Origin: an uncultured Lactobacillus sp.
GTDB taxonomy: Bacteria > Bacillota > Bacilli > Lactobacillales > Lactobacillaceae
Assembly (NCBI RefSeq): GCF_948948975.1
Contig: NZ_CARBVX010000003.1
Coordinates: forward strand, 81,617-145,616
Reading direction: 5' to 3'
Length of the DNA stretch: 64,000 nucleotides
Shown here: piece after piece, positions 51,409 to 59,951 of the stretch
Position numbering within the stretch: position 1 is the first letter of the stretch
How the letters are laid out: every line of letters begins with the position of its first letter
Notes under the pieces: model-generated
The model's database searches: none
What the model was told of the DNA's origin: nothing
Seen by the model: only the letters and a program-made list of their open reading frames with translations
Program-made: the position numbers and the translations under genes

Positions 51409-52068
51409 TTAATTGTCAAACATCTCATTGATTGTTTGGGTCAAAGTAGCTAATTCATATTTTTGTAAAGCAGATTTTGCTTCACCAATTGTTTGATCTA
51501 TTTTAGCCTCATCAATTGATAGAAATGTTGACATAAAAGTTTTTACCATTATATCAGAAATTTGATCTGCATCTAAATCCAATTCGGTACGTTTTATATA
51601 TAAACTTCCGCCAGCTGTGATAATAAAGTTTAAGCCAATTTGCACCTGACGATCATTCCCTAGATCATGCTTAACTCCTTCATCTTTAAGCCAATTATCA
51701 AAAATTTGACTCCACCGATCAAGGGAATTCCTATCACTTAAAATGCTTTTAACTACACGTTCTACCCCTTCATCCTGAATACCTTGTTCTAAAATTAAAT
51801 AAATAAAAATTTTCATTTTAGAATATGTATTTAATTCTTTAAAGTCAGTCGCATTTAAACTCTTTAAAACAGCGGTCATAAAATTGGTAACAATGTCCGT
51901 AATTAACAGATTTTTATGTGGATAGTATGATTGGAGTAATGATTTAGAAATCCCGGACTTATCGGCAATCATTTGCAAAGATACATTCTCCATACCTCTT
52001 TTTTTTAAAAGAATAAAAGTATTACGTAATATTTCATGCCGTCTTACTAAATTTTTTTGTCGTGCCAT
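51409..52068 (-). CDS. TetR/AcrR-family transcriptional regulator
   Basis: The 219-residue protein has the TetR HTH (MIADKSGISKSLLQSYYPHK, about residues 27-46) and a helical ligand domain. It heads a two-gene operon with a membrane protein. Self-control and control of that membrane protein are likely. Ligand unknown. Confidence 0.88.
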   Translation of the reverse strand: MARQKNLVRRHEILRNTFILLKKRGMENVSLQMIADKSGISKSLLQSYYPHKNLLITDIVTNFMTAVLKSLNATDFKELNTYSKMKIFIYLILEQGIQDEGVERVVKSILSDRNSLDRWSQIFDNWLKDEGVKHDLGNDRQVQIGLNFIITAGGSLYIKRTELDLDADQISDIMVKTFMSTFLSIDEAKIDQTIGEAKSALQKYELATLTQTINEMFDN

Positions 52069-52198
52069 ATCTTTTTCCTCGTACTATTCAGTCTATTCCT
52101 ATACAGTATAGCGTTTTCATAATATTAGTTACAATTATTATACCAAGTACTGTCACTTATAACGAGCTATGATTCATTTTTTTAAATTAATCCTATAT

Positions 52199-52227
52199 AA
52201 AAAACCGACGATTATCCGTCAGTTTTT
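52199..52227 (-). terminator. Intrinsic terminator of the amino acid permease gene
   Basis: On the minus strand AAACTGACG pairs with CGTCGGTTT around six bases, followed by T. Confidence 0.78.
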
Positions 52228-52234
52228 CTCAATA

Positions 52235-53587
52235 TTAACTTTTTCTTCTCTCTAGCAGAGTATAGCTCACGGCTAAGGCTAAAATAAAAACAATTGAAAT
52301 AATCAATGGTAATCTAGTTGCTGGAATTAGAACTAATATTACTAATATTACTAAATAAAAAATTATCGTAATCCAGCTCGTTACCGGAAAACCAGGCATT
52401 CTAAACTGGCCAAGTTGTCCCTTATTTTCTGCTCGATACTTCAAGTGAGTCCACATAATGATTATCCAAACCATAATAAAGTTAATTGTTGAAACACTAG
52501 AAATAATATCAAAAACTTGGGCTGGCATAATATAGTTAAGAATTACTACAATGAATAGAATCAAAGAAGAAAATGTTAAGGCATTATTCGGAACAGCCTT
52601 TTTACTTAACTTGCCGAATCTCTTAGGAGCGTTATTTCCTCGAGACAAAGCATATAAGGATCTACTAGTTGAAAAAATTGCACTGTTTGTTGCCGACATT
52701 GCTGCTGTTAAAACCACAAAGTTCAAAATTCCGGCAGCCGCTGGAATACCAATTGCTCCAAAAACTTGTACAAAAGGACTTGTTGTAGTAACAATCTTAT
52801 TCCATGGATAAACTGCCATAATAGCAATCATTGAGCCAACATAAAACAATCCAATTCTAACTGGCAAAGTATTTATTGCCTTGGGGATATCTTTATCAGG
52901 ATTAGCTGTTTCACCAGCTGTCAATCCCACAATTTCAATCCCTACAAAAGCAAAAACTACCATCTGGAATGACTTCAGAAAGCCCCAGGATCCTGTTGGA
53001 AAAAAGCCACCATAGTTTACCAAGTTACTGAGCGAAACGATTCTAGAATCAATTTTAGCGTGCATAATTAAAAGAATTAACCCAGTAATGATCAAAGCCA
53101 AGATAGCTAAAACCTTAATCATTGAAAACCAACTCTCAAGCTCTCCAAATAGCCCCACATTAACCATGTTAACTAACATTAACAAGATCACGATCACTAA
53201 TGGGCCTACCCATTGAGGCAGGTCTTTAAACCAATATTTCAAATAAATTCCCGTTGCAGTTAAATCAGCCATAGCTAAACTAAGCCAGCATAGCCAGTAA
53301 GTCCATCCCGCAACAAATTCCATTCTATTTCCAAGATATTTTTTTACTGATTCAATAAATGAATGTTGCTCAGGATCAGCTAAAATTAATTCTCCTAAAG
53401 CTCTCATCATAAAAAAGCTAATAATACCAACGATCAAATAAGATAAGATAATTGATGGACCAGCACTTTGAATAGCTGTACCAGACCCTAAAAATAATCC
53501 AGTTCCGATCGCTCCACCAATTGCAATCATTGTTACATGACGGCTCTTAAGTGATCTCTTAAGCTTTAGCTTCTCCTTTTCATCCAT
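52235..53587 (-). CDS. Amino acid permease (APC superfamily)
   Basis: The 450-residue protein has 12 helices. Its N-terminal IAIGGAIGTGLFLGSG is the substrate-binding motif of the AAT amino acid/proton symporters. GELILADPEQHSFIESVKKYLG and FVGIEIVGLTAGE are family blocks. The substrate is not readable. The ATG at 53587 has AAGGAGG upstream. A promoter and a terminator-like hairpin lie in its leader, suggesting attenuation. Confidence 0.92.
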   Translation of the reverse strand: MDEKEKLKLKRSLKSRHVTMIAIGGAIGTGLFLGSGTAIQSAGPSIILSYLIVGIISFFMMRALGELILADPEQHSFIESVKKYLGNRMEFVAGWTYWLCWLSLAMADLTATGIYLKYWFKDLPQWVGPLVIVILLMLVNMVNVGLFGELESWFSMIKVLAILALIITGLILLIMHAKIDSRIVSLSNLVNYGGFFPTGSWGFLKSFQMVVFAFVGIEIVGLTAGETANPDKDIPKAINTLPVRIGLFYVGSMIAIMAVYPWNKIVTTTSPFVQVFGAIGIPAAAGILNFVVLTAAMSATNSAIFSTSRSLYALSRGNNAPKRFGKLSKKAVPNNALTFSSLILFIVVILNYIMPAQVFDIISSVSTINFIMVWIIIMWTHLKYRAENKGQLGQFRMPGFPVTSWITIIFYLVILVILVLIPATRLPLIISIVFILALAVSYTLLERRKS

Positions 53588-53611
53588 TTTGTAGTAGTCC
53601 TCCTTAAAGAC

Positions 53612-53647
53612 AAAAATGCCTCTAGTATTTAACATATACTAGAGACA
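53612..53647 (-). terminator. Leader terminator/attenuator of the permease gene
   Basis: On the minus strand TGTCTCTAGTAT pairs with ATACTAGAGGCA (one wobble) around a 7-base loop and is followed by TTTTTG. It lies between the permease promoter and its ribosome site, only about 10 bases ahead of AAGGAGG. Confidence 0.7.
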
Positions 53648-53708
53648 TTTCTTTTTATGAAATTAAAATTCTTGTATAGTCAATTAATTGGCTATTTTAT
53701 TTGTTTGT

Positions 53709-53736
53709 ATTATAACTTGCATGAGAAAATTGTCAA
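53709..53736 (-). promoter_or_regulatory. Strong promoter of the amino acid permease
   Basis: On the minus strand TTGACA (53731-53736) and TATAAT (53709-53714) are 16 bases apart. The leader to the ATG is about 115 bases. Confidence 0.75.
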
Positions 53737-54923
53737 ATTAGGTTTTGGTTTTTAGTTAAAATTTGAACGTTATGATTGATTAAATCTTTATTCCTGATAA
53801 AAAGCAAAACCGCTAAAATTAACCAACAAGCTAAAGACAATATTGTTTGTTCAAAAAAACTTAAAATAGCAGAATTTCCAATTATTCCTATGGATGTTAT
53901 AGAAAAAGCCACTACATCTATGAATGCATGGAGCAAAATCGTTAACCATAACTTCCCGGTATAGAGTAATAAAACTGCCAAAAAGCACCCGACACCAAAG
54001 GCACTAACAATTTGATATCCTACATCTTTTATAGGAGTCTCATAAGGCGGTCTACTTAAAACATTTAAAATGTGAAGTGACGCAAAAATTAAGCTACTAA
54101 TTATAATTGCCCATTCAATACGTCTTCTACTCTTCCTAAAAATAGCTAAAAGAAGCAGAAGATTAATGTATCGTTCACTTTCTTCAATTATTCCTGCTCG
54201 CCCACAACTGAAAAATAATTCCCAAATATTTTCAATTCTGTAAGATTTTGATGGATTAATCAAAGAAAGGTCCCAATTCCAGAAAACTTCACTCCATGAA
54301 CGCGCCAAATAACTAAAGACAGAGAATAGACTAATCCAAATAGCCAAAACTACAGCTATTATTAATACAATTACGTTTCTTTTATTAGAAAAATTAAAAG
54401 GTAAATTAAAATGAAATCTATATCCCCACTCCCTAATTACAACGTATACATAAATAAAGACTGGTAATCCATAAATTATTGCTGAATTATTTAATCCATA
54501 TAAAAATGTATTTGGTTCTAAATTTTCCAATTTAGCCGGACTCGATCCAGCTATTACAGTGGTAAACCAAATAGTTACAAGCAATTGCAAAAGCGGATTT
54601 TTTATTACTCCATATGCTTCTTTTGTGACGGGAATGATTACAACTAATAGTCCAGCAAGATAGAGAATATAGATAATTACGCTCATGTTAGGTAAAATTT
54701 CAATTAATAAGCGCATAGAATAAGTAAGTTGATCAACAAAAATTACCGGAAGAAAAATAATACTTATCAATTGAAATAATTTTTTATTTTTTCTTACTAA
54801 TAACGAGAGAATTAAAATTACTAAGTATACTTCAAAGTAAATATCATGGTACCTAGCAATTAGAAGGACAGCTAGTACAAGATTGATATAAAGCTGGATT
54901 TTTAAAACATTCATTTTCGTCAC
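53733..54923 (-). CDS. CPBP-family intramembrane metalloprotease
   Basis: The protein of about 396 residues has around ten helices and a C-terminal CPBP/Abi domain with EESERY (EExxxR-like), FASLHIL and LLHAFIDVV, the glutamate and His residues of the site. CPBP proteins often give immunity to bacteriocins. I start it at the GTG at 54923 (AGGTGA upstream) or the ATG at 54914; the longer frame would run through the terminator of the neighbouring peptide gene. That neighbour is a tiny secreted peptide, so an immunity role is a fair inference. Confidence 0.82.
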   Translation of the reverse strand: MTKMNVLKIQLYINLVLAVLLIARYHDIYFEVYLVILILSLLVRKNKKLFQLISIIFLPVIFVDQLTYSMRLLIEILPNMSVIIYILYLAGLLVVIIPVTKEAYGVIKNPLLQLLVTIWFTTVIAGSSPAKLENLEPNTFLYGLNNSAIIYGLPVFIYVYVVIREWGYRFHFNLPFNFSNKRNVIVLIIAVVLAIWISLFSVFSYLARSWSEVFWNWDLSLINPSKSYRIENIWELFFSCGRAGIIEESERYINLLLLLAIFRKSRRRIEWAIIISSLIFASLHILNVLSRPPYETPIKDVGYQIVSAFGVGCFLAVLLLYTGKLWLTILLHAFIDVVAFSITSIGIIGNSAILSFFEQTILSLACWLILAVLLFIRNKDLINHNVQILTKNQNLI

Positions 54924-54948
54924 GAATATCACCTGAATTTTTAGTAAG

Positions 54949-54994
54949 TAAGAAATAAAGAGGAAAACTTGTGAATTTTCCTCTTTATTTCTCA
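54949..54994 (-). terminator. Terminator hairpin of the secreted peptide gene
   Basis: AGAAATAAAGAGGAAAA pairs perfectly with TTTTCCTCTTTATTTCT, a 17-pair stem 14 bases beyond the peptide stop. Leakage through it would express the CPBP gene. Confidence 0.75.
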
Positions 54995-55006
54995 AGAATA
55001 TAATAT

Positions 55007-55228
55007 TTATGGGTGACGCCAAGAACCATCGTCAAAGCCTCTACTATATCCGCCACCTCCAATATAATTTTGTGCAGGTCCTAAAATCGTATTTTGCCAA
55101 CTACCAGCAACAGACTTTACTTCTACTCTACTTACTTGGGCTGCTGAAGCTTTAGTTGCACTTAAACCTAGTGCACATACGCCCAGTCCTACAACACCTA
55201 CGGTAGTAATAACTCTTGTTAGTTTCAT
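55007..55228 (-). CDS. Small secreted Gly-rich peptide, bacteriocin-like
   Basis: The 73-residue precursor has a Sec signal peptide (MKLTRVITTVGVVGLGVCALGLS, region only, ending ATKASA-A) and a mature part of about 44 residues. The mature part contains GSWQNTILGP, a YIGGGGYSRGFDDG turn region and a final SWRHP. The Trp/Gly-rich composition vaguely resembles lactococcin-972-type peptides, but the length and motifs do not match well. The gene has its own promoter and terminator. The CPBP protein gene just downstream would fit an immunity function. No double-glycine leader, so export is by Sec. Confidence 0.6.
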   Translation of the reverse strand: MKLTRVITTVGVVGLGVCALGLSATKASAAQVSRVEVKSVAGSWQNTILGPAQNYIGGGGYSRGFDDGSWRHP

Positions 55229-55269
55229 TTTATTACTTCATATATTTAAATTTCATTAAATTTATTTCA

Positions 55270-55298
55270 ATTATATTAACTTAAATTTTAAAAATCAA
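55270..55298 (-). promoter_or_regulatory. Promoter of the secreted peptide gene
   Basis: On the minus strand TTGATT (55293-55298) and TATAAT (55270-55275) are 17 bases apart, about 40 bases ahead of the ATG. The ribosome site (GAAG) is weak. Confidence 0.6.
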
Positions 55299-55321
55299 TA
55301 TAGTTTTTAATTTTTTATATC

Positions 55322-55366
55322 AAAAAACGACTGATATCAGCTATAAACCAAGATCAGTCGTTTTTA
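55322..55366 (-). terminator. Intrinsic terminator of prs
   Basis: AAAAACGACTGAT pairs with ATCAGTCGTTTTT around a 17-base loop. Confidence 0.85.
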
Positions 55367-55387
55367 AATATTAAATTTTAATGTGAA

Positions 55388-56377
55388 TTAGCCTTGAATT
55401 CTATTTTGTTCATCAAAAATTTGGTGAATTGACTTATCGTTGTAAATGTAATCAATACCTTTAGCAAGTAAACGTGCTACAGATAAACGAACCATTCTAT
55501 CTGGGTACTTCTTATGCTTAATAGTATCAGTTACGACAATTTGTTCTACTGGTAATTCATTCAATACATCGATCGCATTTTGAGAAAGTAATGCATGAGT
55601 TGCAGCAACATAAACCTTCTTAGCACCAGCAGCTAAGACAGATCTAGTTGAAGAAGCAATTCTAGAACCAGTATCAATTAAGTCATCGACGATAATGACA
55701 GTCTTATCCTTAACGTCACCAATCATATCATGAGCTTCTGCGTCATAACGTGCACCGCGTTGGTCAACAATAGCAATTGGAGCATCGAAGTATGAACCAA
55801 AATTACGTGCAAGTTTTGCACCAGAGTGATCAGGAGAAACAACTACTACATCATCGTTCTCCTTACTTGCAATACCATTATCTAAGAAGTATTGAGCTAA
55901 GATTGGCATGGCATGTAAGTGGTCAACTGGGATATTGTAGAAACCTTGAATTTGAGATGCATGTAAGTCAACGGCAATTAAGTCATCAATGTCAGTCAAT
56001 TGAAGCAAGTTAGCCAATAATTTTGCAGTAATTGGTTCACGGGAGCGATTCTTAGTATCTTGACGAGAATATGCCATATAAGGAATTACTACGTTAACAG
56101 AGTGAGCAGATGCACGATGTAAAGCATCCAATACAATCATTAGCTCCATGAAGTTTTCATTCACTGGATCTTGAATAGATTGAATTACGTAGACATCACA
56201 GCCTCTAACACTTTCTGTAATGTTTACTTGAATTTCTCCATCACTAAAGTGTTGAACAGCAGTTTCAAGTAATGGCTTATCCAAAGCAGCCGCAATTCTT
56301 TCTGCTAGAGCTTGGTTTCCACCAAGTCCGATTAATTTCATTGGGTGCAACATTTCGTGCAATTCTTCTTTTTTCAT
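55388..56377 (-). CDS. prs: Ribose-phosphate pyrophosphokinase
   Basis: Prs makes PRPP from ribose-5-phosphate and ATP for purine, pyrimidine, His and NAD synthesis. The 329-residue class I enzyme has the FSDGEIQVNI block, the DLHASQIQGFY flexible loop and VIIVDDLIDTGSR, the PRPP-binding motif. The AVQHFSDGE start and length are typical. AAGGAAGGGC precedes the ATG. Bases 55367-55387 carry the end of the terminator. Confidence 0.97.
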   Translation of the reverse strand: MKKEELHEMLHPMKLIGLGGNQALAERIAAALDKPLLETAVQHFSDGEIQVNITESVRGCDVYVIQSIQDPVNENFMELMIVLDALHRASAHSVNVVIPYMAYSRQDTKNRSREPITAKLLANLLQLTDIDDLIAVDLHASQIQGFYNIPVDHLHAMPILAQYFLDNGIASKENDDVVVVSPDHSGAKLARNFGSYFDAPIAIVDQRGARYDAEAHDMIGDVKDKTVIIVDDLIDTGSRIASSTRSVLAAGAKKVYVAATHALLSQNAIDVLNELPVEQIVVTDTIKHKKYPDRMVRLSVARLLAKGIDYIYNDKSIHQIFDEQNRIQG

Positions 56378-56459
56378 TAATTTGCCCTTCCTTGTAAAAT
56401 TAACAGCTATTCCTATTATAACGAAAAATTCCTATTTTGCTCTACTTTTCAGCTGTAGA

Positions 56460-56822
56460 TTATAAATGATTCTTTTCAGCTGCCTTAATTTGATCTAAAC
56501 GACCAACAACATAAGTATAAAAATCTTCCGCATCTTGTGGATTTGTATTTTCAAAAGCACGTAAAATAATAGCGAACTCGTCTTTCCCCATTTGATGTAA
56601 GGGGGCTGTTTGATAAAGCATAGGATTATCTCCCTTAGGTACTAATTTTAGAAAACCATTAATCAATAGATGTGCTTTTTTATAAACAACTGCTTGCAAA
56701 CTATGAACATCTAACACTATTTCACGCTTACCTAAAAATAAAGGTGCTGTATGCTTCACAGTAATCTTATCGCCTTCTACTACCATTTCTCCATTCATTC
56801 CATGCACTACTATTTTTTTCAT
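56460..56822 (-). CDS. Hypothetical protein, bacterial PH-like (DUF4429-like?)
   Basis: The 120-residue cytoplasmic protein has beta-rich spacing: KIVVHGMNGEMVVEGDKITVKH ... LFLGKREIVLDVHSLQAVVYKKAHLLINGFLKL (regions only), then a C-terminal helix. This resembles bacterial PH-like modules (DUF4429). The ATG at 56822 follows AAGGTAAGG. Function unknown. Not in an obvious operon with prs, which lies 80 bases downstream on the same strand. Confidence 0.68.
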   Translation of the reverse strand: MKKIVVHGMNGEMVVEGDKITVKHTAPLFLGKREIVLDVHSLQAVVYKKAHLLINGFLKLVPKGDNPMLYQTAPLHQMGKDEFAIILRAFENTNPQDAEDFYTYVVGRLDQIKAAEKNHL

Positions 56823-56888
56823 AATCCTTACCTTCTGCTTCATTAATTATACTTCATATATTAACTCTATCTGATTTAGGTACAAAGA

Positions 56889-56919
56889 GAAAAAGAGGCC
56901 TAATAAACTAGTCCTCTTT
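56889..56919 (-). terminator. Terminator at the end of the hydrolase gene
   Basis: AAAGAGG pairs with CCTCTTT, the first arm lying within the last codons of the gene; T-rich sequence follows on the minus strand. Confidence 0.6.
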
Positions 56920-57570
56920 ACAAAAATCTTTAATTAAGTCTAATAATTTTAAACTATGAACAACATAACTGTAATGAGTTTGTCGGGGCATTAAGACTAA
57001 CCGACAATTAGGTAGTAACTGACTATACCAGCGAACATGTTCGACTTTAACCCAATCTCTTTCTCCAACCACACATAGCGTAGGCGTTTTTATTCGCTTT
57101 AGAGTTTCAACGGGAATATGACTTTCTCTTAAAGCCACTTTACTATCTCGGTCTCCCTTAAAGAAACCACGAATTGTATTAGCAGCAATATGTTTTGCGT
57201 TCACACCATTTCCATTAACGTAAGTTCCGGCAACTATTACTTTAGAAACTAACTCTGGAGCCTGGGCAGCTAAAGAAAGAGCTACTAAACCACCTGAACC
57301 AAAGCCTAAAATATATGGTTTATCTAACTTAAGCGCGTTAATAAAGGCTCGTAAGTCTTCTACCTCTGTTTGATAGTGCTCACTTGCCTCTCCTTCACTT
57401 AGTCCATGACCACGCATATCAGGAACTACCACAGTATAGTATAGAGAAAGAGGTGCAACTAGCTTATCAAAGATCCCACCATCTTGACGATGTCCATGCA
57501 ATAAAATTAAGGGATGTCCTTTACCTAATTTTTGATAGTAAATCTTTACCCCATTAACTTTTACTTTCAT
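56908..57570 (-). CDS. Alpha/beta hydrolase
   Basis: The 220-residue protein is a compact alpha/beta hydrolase: HGHRQDGGIFDKL (oxyanion), PDMRGHGLS, nucleophile Ser in GFGSGGLVAL and a final His in RQTHYSY. A cap domain is nearly absent. Close relatives act as esterases or haloperoxidase-like enzymes. It lies 24 bases downstream of a glycosyltransferase on the same strand. Confidence 0.85.
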   Translation of the reverse strand: MKVKVNGVKIYYQKLGKGHPLILLHGHRQDGGIFDKLVAPLSLYYTVVVPDMRGHGLSEGEASEHYQTEVEDLRAFINALKLDKPYILGFGSGGLVALSLAAQAPELVSKVIVAGTYVNGNGVNAKHIAANTIRGFFKGDRDSKVALRESHIPVETLKRIKTPTLCVVGERDWVKVEHVRWYSQLLPNCRLVLMPRQTHYSYVVHSLKLLDLIKDFCKED

Positions 57571-57594
57571 ATTTATTCCTTTAGTTGTAAGTTC

Positions 57595-58425
57595 TTATAA
57601 ATCTTGATGGTCAAAATCACTTAAAGATGCTTTTTTGACGATTTTTTTACTTTCTTTTTGGGACTCACGCTCTGCCATCAAGCTTTTAATAATTTGACGC
57701 CAAACTCGATAATTTGCTCTAAAATTATCTGGTATTTTCTTTGGATTAAGGTCGTGAACCATGCTATCTGCTCTCTGCCAATAATGATAATAAGGCGTTG
57801 AGCTATAGTAAAAACCATTAGTCAAAGACACATATTTTACATTAAAAATCTGATCTTCCATAAATGCCAGATCTTCCACAAAACGCAAATGATATTTTTT
57901 AATGATGCTAATTTTGTATCCCTTATTCCAGGTGTAGCCCTTAACAGGTGAGCCAAATACATTAGTCATCTTTAAATAAGCTTCTCTTTTATCAATTAAG
58001 CCACCGCTTTGCTTATTTCCTACAGGATGACTTTCATGGCGTTTTTCTGAATCAATCCAAAAACCACAAGAAACAATATCAACATCTGGGTGCTCATCAA
58101 AGGCTCTGACAAAGTAAGCAGTATAGCCTGAGTCTACCCAATCATCCCCATCATGAAAAGTAAAATATGGTGTAGTTACATGAGCCATTCCAACATTTCT
58201 AGCGTCAGAAAGCCCCCCATTTTTCTTATTAATAATATCAAAATAAAGGAACCGATCACGATAGGACTCGGCTACTTCACGAGTTCTATCCTTTGATCCG
58301 TCATTAACAATTAGCAATTTGAAATTTCTATCTTTTTGTTTAGCTAAAGCGTCAAGTGCCCTGCCTAAATATTTTTCCATATTGTAGACGGGCATAATTA
58401 CCGTTAACATTGGCTGGCGTAACAC
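57595..58425 (-). CDS. Glycosyltransferase family 2
   Basis: The 276-residue GT-A enzyme has VIMPVYNMEKYLGRALDAL, VNDGSKDRT, GLSDARNVGM and the metal-binding FHDGDDW motif. No membrane helix. It would transfer a sugar to a wall or surface glycan. The start is GTG at 58425 with AAGGAGG eight bases upstream. Co-transcribed with the hydrolase. Confidence 0.9.
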   Translation of the reverse strand: MLRQPMLTVIMPVYNMEKYLGRALDALAKQKDRNFKLLIVNDGSKDRTREVAESYRDRFLYFDIINKKNGGLSDARNVGMAHVTTPYFTFHDGDDWVDSGYTAYFVRAFDEHPDVDIVSCGFWIDSEKRHESHPVGNKQSGGLIDKREAYLKMTNVFGSPVKGYTWNKGYKISIIKKYHLRFVEDLAFMEDQIFNVKYVSLTNGFYYSSTPYYHYWQRADSMVHDLNPKKIPDNFRANYRVWRQIIKSLMAERESQKESKKIVKKASLSDFDHQDL

Positions 58426-58545
58426 GGCGTCTGCCTCCTTTTGCTTATGATTATAGCATCTTAATACTTATTTACATAATTCAGTTAACTATTTAGGTTA
58501 TAATATAGCCATCAAATGAGTATATTTCATAGGAGAAAATTTATT

Positions 58546-59514
58546 ATGAAAAAAATACTAACTACACTTGTTGCTATCTTATCAAGTGGAATCTTAGGGT
58601 TAAGTGTCATTACTAATACTAAAACGGCTAAAGCTGATGCTAATAACACTCCTGTTGTAACATTAGGTACCTCCCTTACCGCCTCTCAAAAACAAGGCAC
58701 TATTGATACCTTAACCCAATCATTGAATGGTGCTAATTATACTACCATTACTATTACTGGATCTGATCTTGTAAAATACCTCAATCCTTCCGGTTATGAC
58801 TTTACTAATAACTCCGGCGTTTGGTCTAGTGCCATGGTTCAAAAAACTAGTTCCGGTAGTGGTATTAATGTTCATATTTTACCTTATAACGGTCATAATA
58901 ACATTACAACTATTACAGCTAACCAATATAAAAATGCTGCTCTAACGGCTGGAATATCTGATGCAGATATTTATGTAACTTCTGCTACTCCAATTGATGG
59001 ATCAGGTGCTTTAGCCGGTGTTTATGCAGCTTACGCTAAAAATGGTGAGTCTTTAAACCAAAAACAAATTAACGCAGCTCAAACCGAAATGAACACTTTG
59101 AGTAAAATTACTAGTCAAAATAAAGGTAAAGATGGCTATTCTGATGCTCAATTAAATAATGCAGTTGCGGGTGCCAAAAAAGAAATGGCTAAGCAAGGTC
59201 AAAATATTTCTGATAGCCAAGTTAGAGATATTGTTAATAATCAGATTAATATTAACCATCTTGGCGATACTATTACTAACAATCAAAAAGAACAAATTAT
59301 CAATGTTCTAATCAAAGTTAAAAATTCTGGTGCCCTAAAAGACAAGAATTTTCAACAACAAGCTAGCCAATTAACCGATCAAATTCAATCAGGCGCTAAA
59401 AATATCTTTTCTAAATTTAATACTCCAGAAACTAGAAATTGGTTCCAAAAACTAATTGATTCTATCGTTAGTTGGTTCAGAGGTATCTTTGGCGGTGCAA
59501 TTATCTTAAACTAA
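58546..59514 (+). CDS. Secreted DUF1002 protein
   Basis: The 322-residue precursor has a signal peptide ending TAKA-D. The DUF1002 domain (VTLGTSLTASQKQGTIDTL, NVHILPYNGHNNIT, ATPIDGSGALAGVYAAY) fills most of the rest. The C-terminus is hydrophobic and aromatic (WFQKLIDSIVSWFRGIFGG), amphipathic and perhaps membrane-associating. AGGAG precedes the ATG at 58546. DUF1002 has no known function; it is widespread in Firmicutes. TATAAT lies about 42 bases upstream. Confidence 0.82.
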   Translation: MKKILTTLVAILSSGILGLSVITNTKTAKADANNTPVVTLGTSLTASQKQGTIDTLTQSLNGANYTTITITGSDLVKYLNPSGYDFTNNSGVWSSAMVQKTSSGSGINVHILPYNGHNNITTITANQYKNAALTAGISDADIYVTSATPIDGSGALAGVYAAYAKNGESLNQKQINAAQTEMNTLSKITSQNKGKDGYSDAQLNNAVAGAKKEMAKQGQNISDSQVRDIVNNQININHLGDTITNNQKEQIINVLIKVKNSGALKDKNFQQQASQLTDQIQSGAKNIFSKFNTPETRNWFQKLIDSIVSWFRGIFGGAIILN

Positions 59515-59522
59515 AATCTAAG

Positions 59523-59606
59523 AAAAAAGACGACTACTTTGTAGTCGTCTCCGTCGTCAAAACTAGTACCTGCGTGCGTTCTAGTCTTTCACTTCTTATT
59601 ATAGCA
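59523..59606 (-). ncRNA. Candidate small RNA (about 67 nt) with its own promoter and terminator
   Basis: On the minus strand an extended -10, TGCTATAAT (59598-59606), is followed by a predicted transcript from about 59591. It contains a hairpin with ACTAG/CTAGT arms, then a perfect 10-pair stem AGACGACTAC-TTT-GTAGTCGTCT (59528-59550) and six T. The T-run occurs only on the minus strand, so the hairpin is oriented as a terminator for this RNA, antisense to the DUF1002 3-prime region. No -35 box of note and no ORF inside. Confidence 0.5.
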
Positions 59607-59626
59607 ACTACTTAAAAAAGTGCATC

Positions 59627-59656
59627 AAAAAAGTCTGCAAAATTGCAGACTTTTTT
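59627..59656. terminator. Bidirectional terminator
   Basis: AAAAAAGTCTGCAA pairs with TTGCAGACTTTTTT, ending both the DUF1002 transcript and the 61-aa protein transcript. Confidence 0.85.
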
Positions 59657-59682
59657 GATTTAGCAAGCGGATTTTTTAATAA

Positions 59683-59868
59683 TTAGTTTGTTTCAGTTGA
59701 ATCAGTAGTCTCATCAGACTCGCCATCTTCAAATTCGGGTCCTCCATCTTCAACTACATCTTCGTTACTGTTATTTTTATCTATAATCTTCTTAGTTACA
59801 GCAGCTACCACACCAATTCCTGTACAAATTGCTGCACCAATACCAACTACTTTAAAGAACTTTTTCAT
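59683..59868 (-). CDS. Small acidic membrane-anchored protein
   Basis: The 61-residue protein has one helix (VVGIGAAICTGIGVVAAVT), a KK pair and a strongly acidic tail of about 30 residues rich in Asp, Glu and Thr. It resembles short YtxH-like anchored proteins. GAGGTGAT precedes the ATG. Function unknown. Confidence 0.65.
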   Translation of the reverse strand: MKKFFKVVGIGAAICTGIGVVAAVTKKIIDKNNSNEDVVEDGGPEFEDGESDETTDSTETN

Positions 59869-59951
59869 AATATCACCTCATTTAAATTATTTTCTGCGCT
59901 TTCACTTTTAATTATAGTCGCTCTTAATGATATTACGAATTTTTGGACTTT

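Noticed and set aside
53595-53702. T-box riboswitch in the permease leader
   Set aside because: The leader is too short and has no T-box sequence (UGGNACCGCG-like) or specifier loop.
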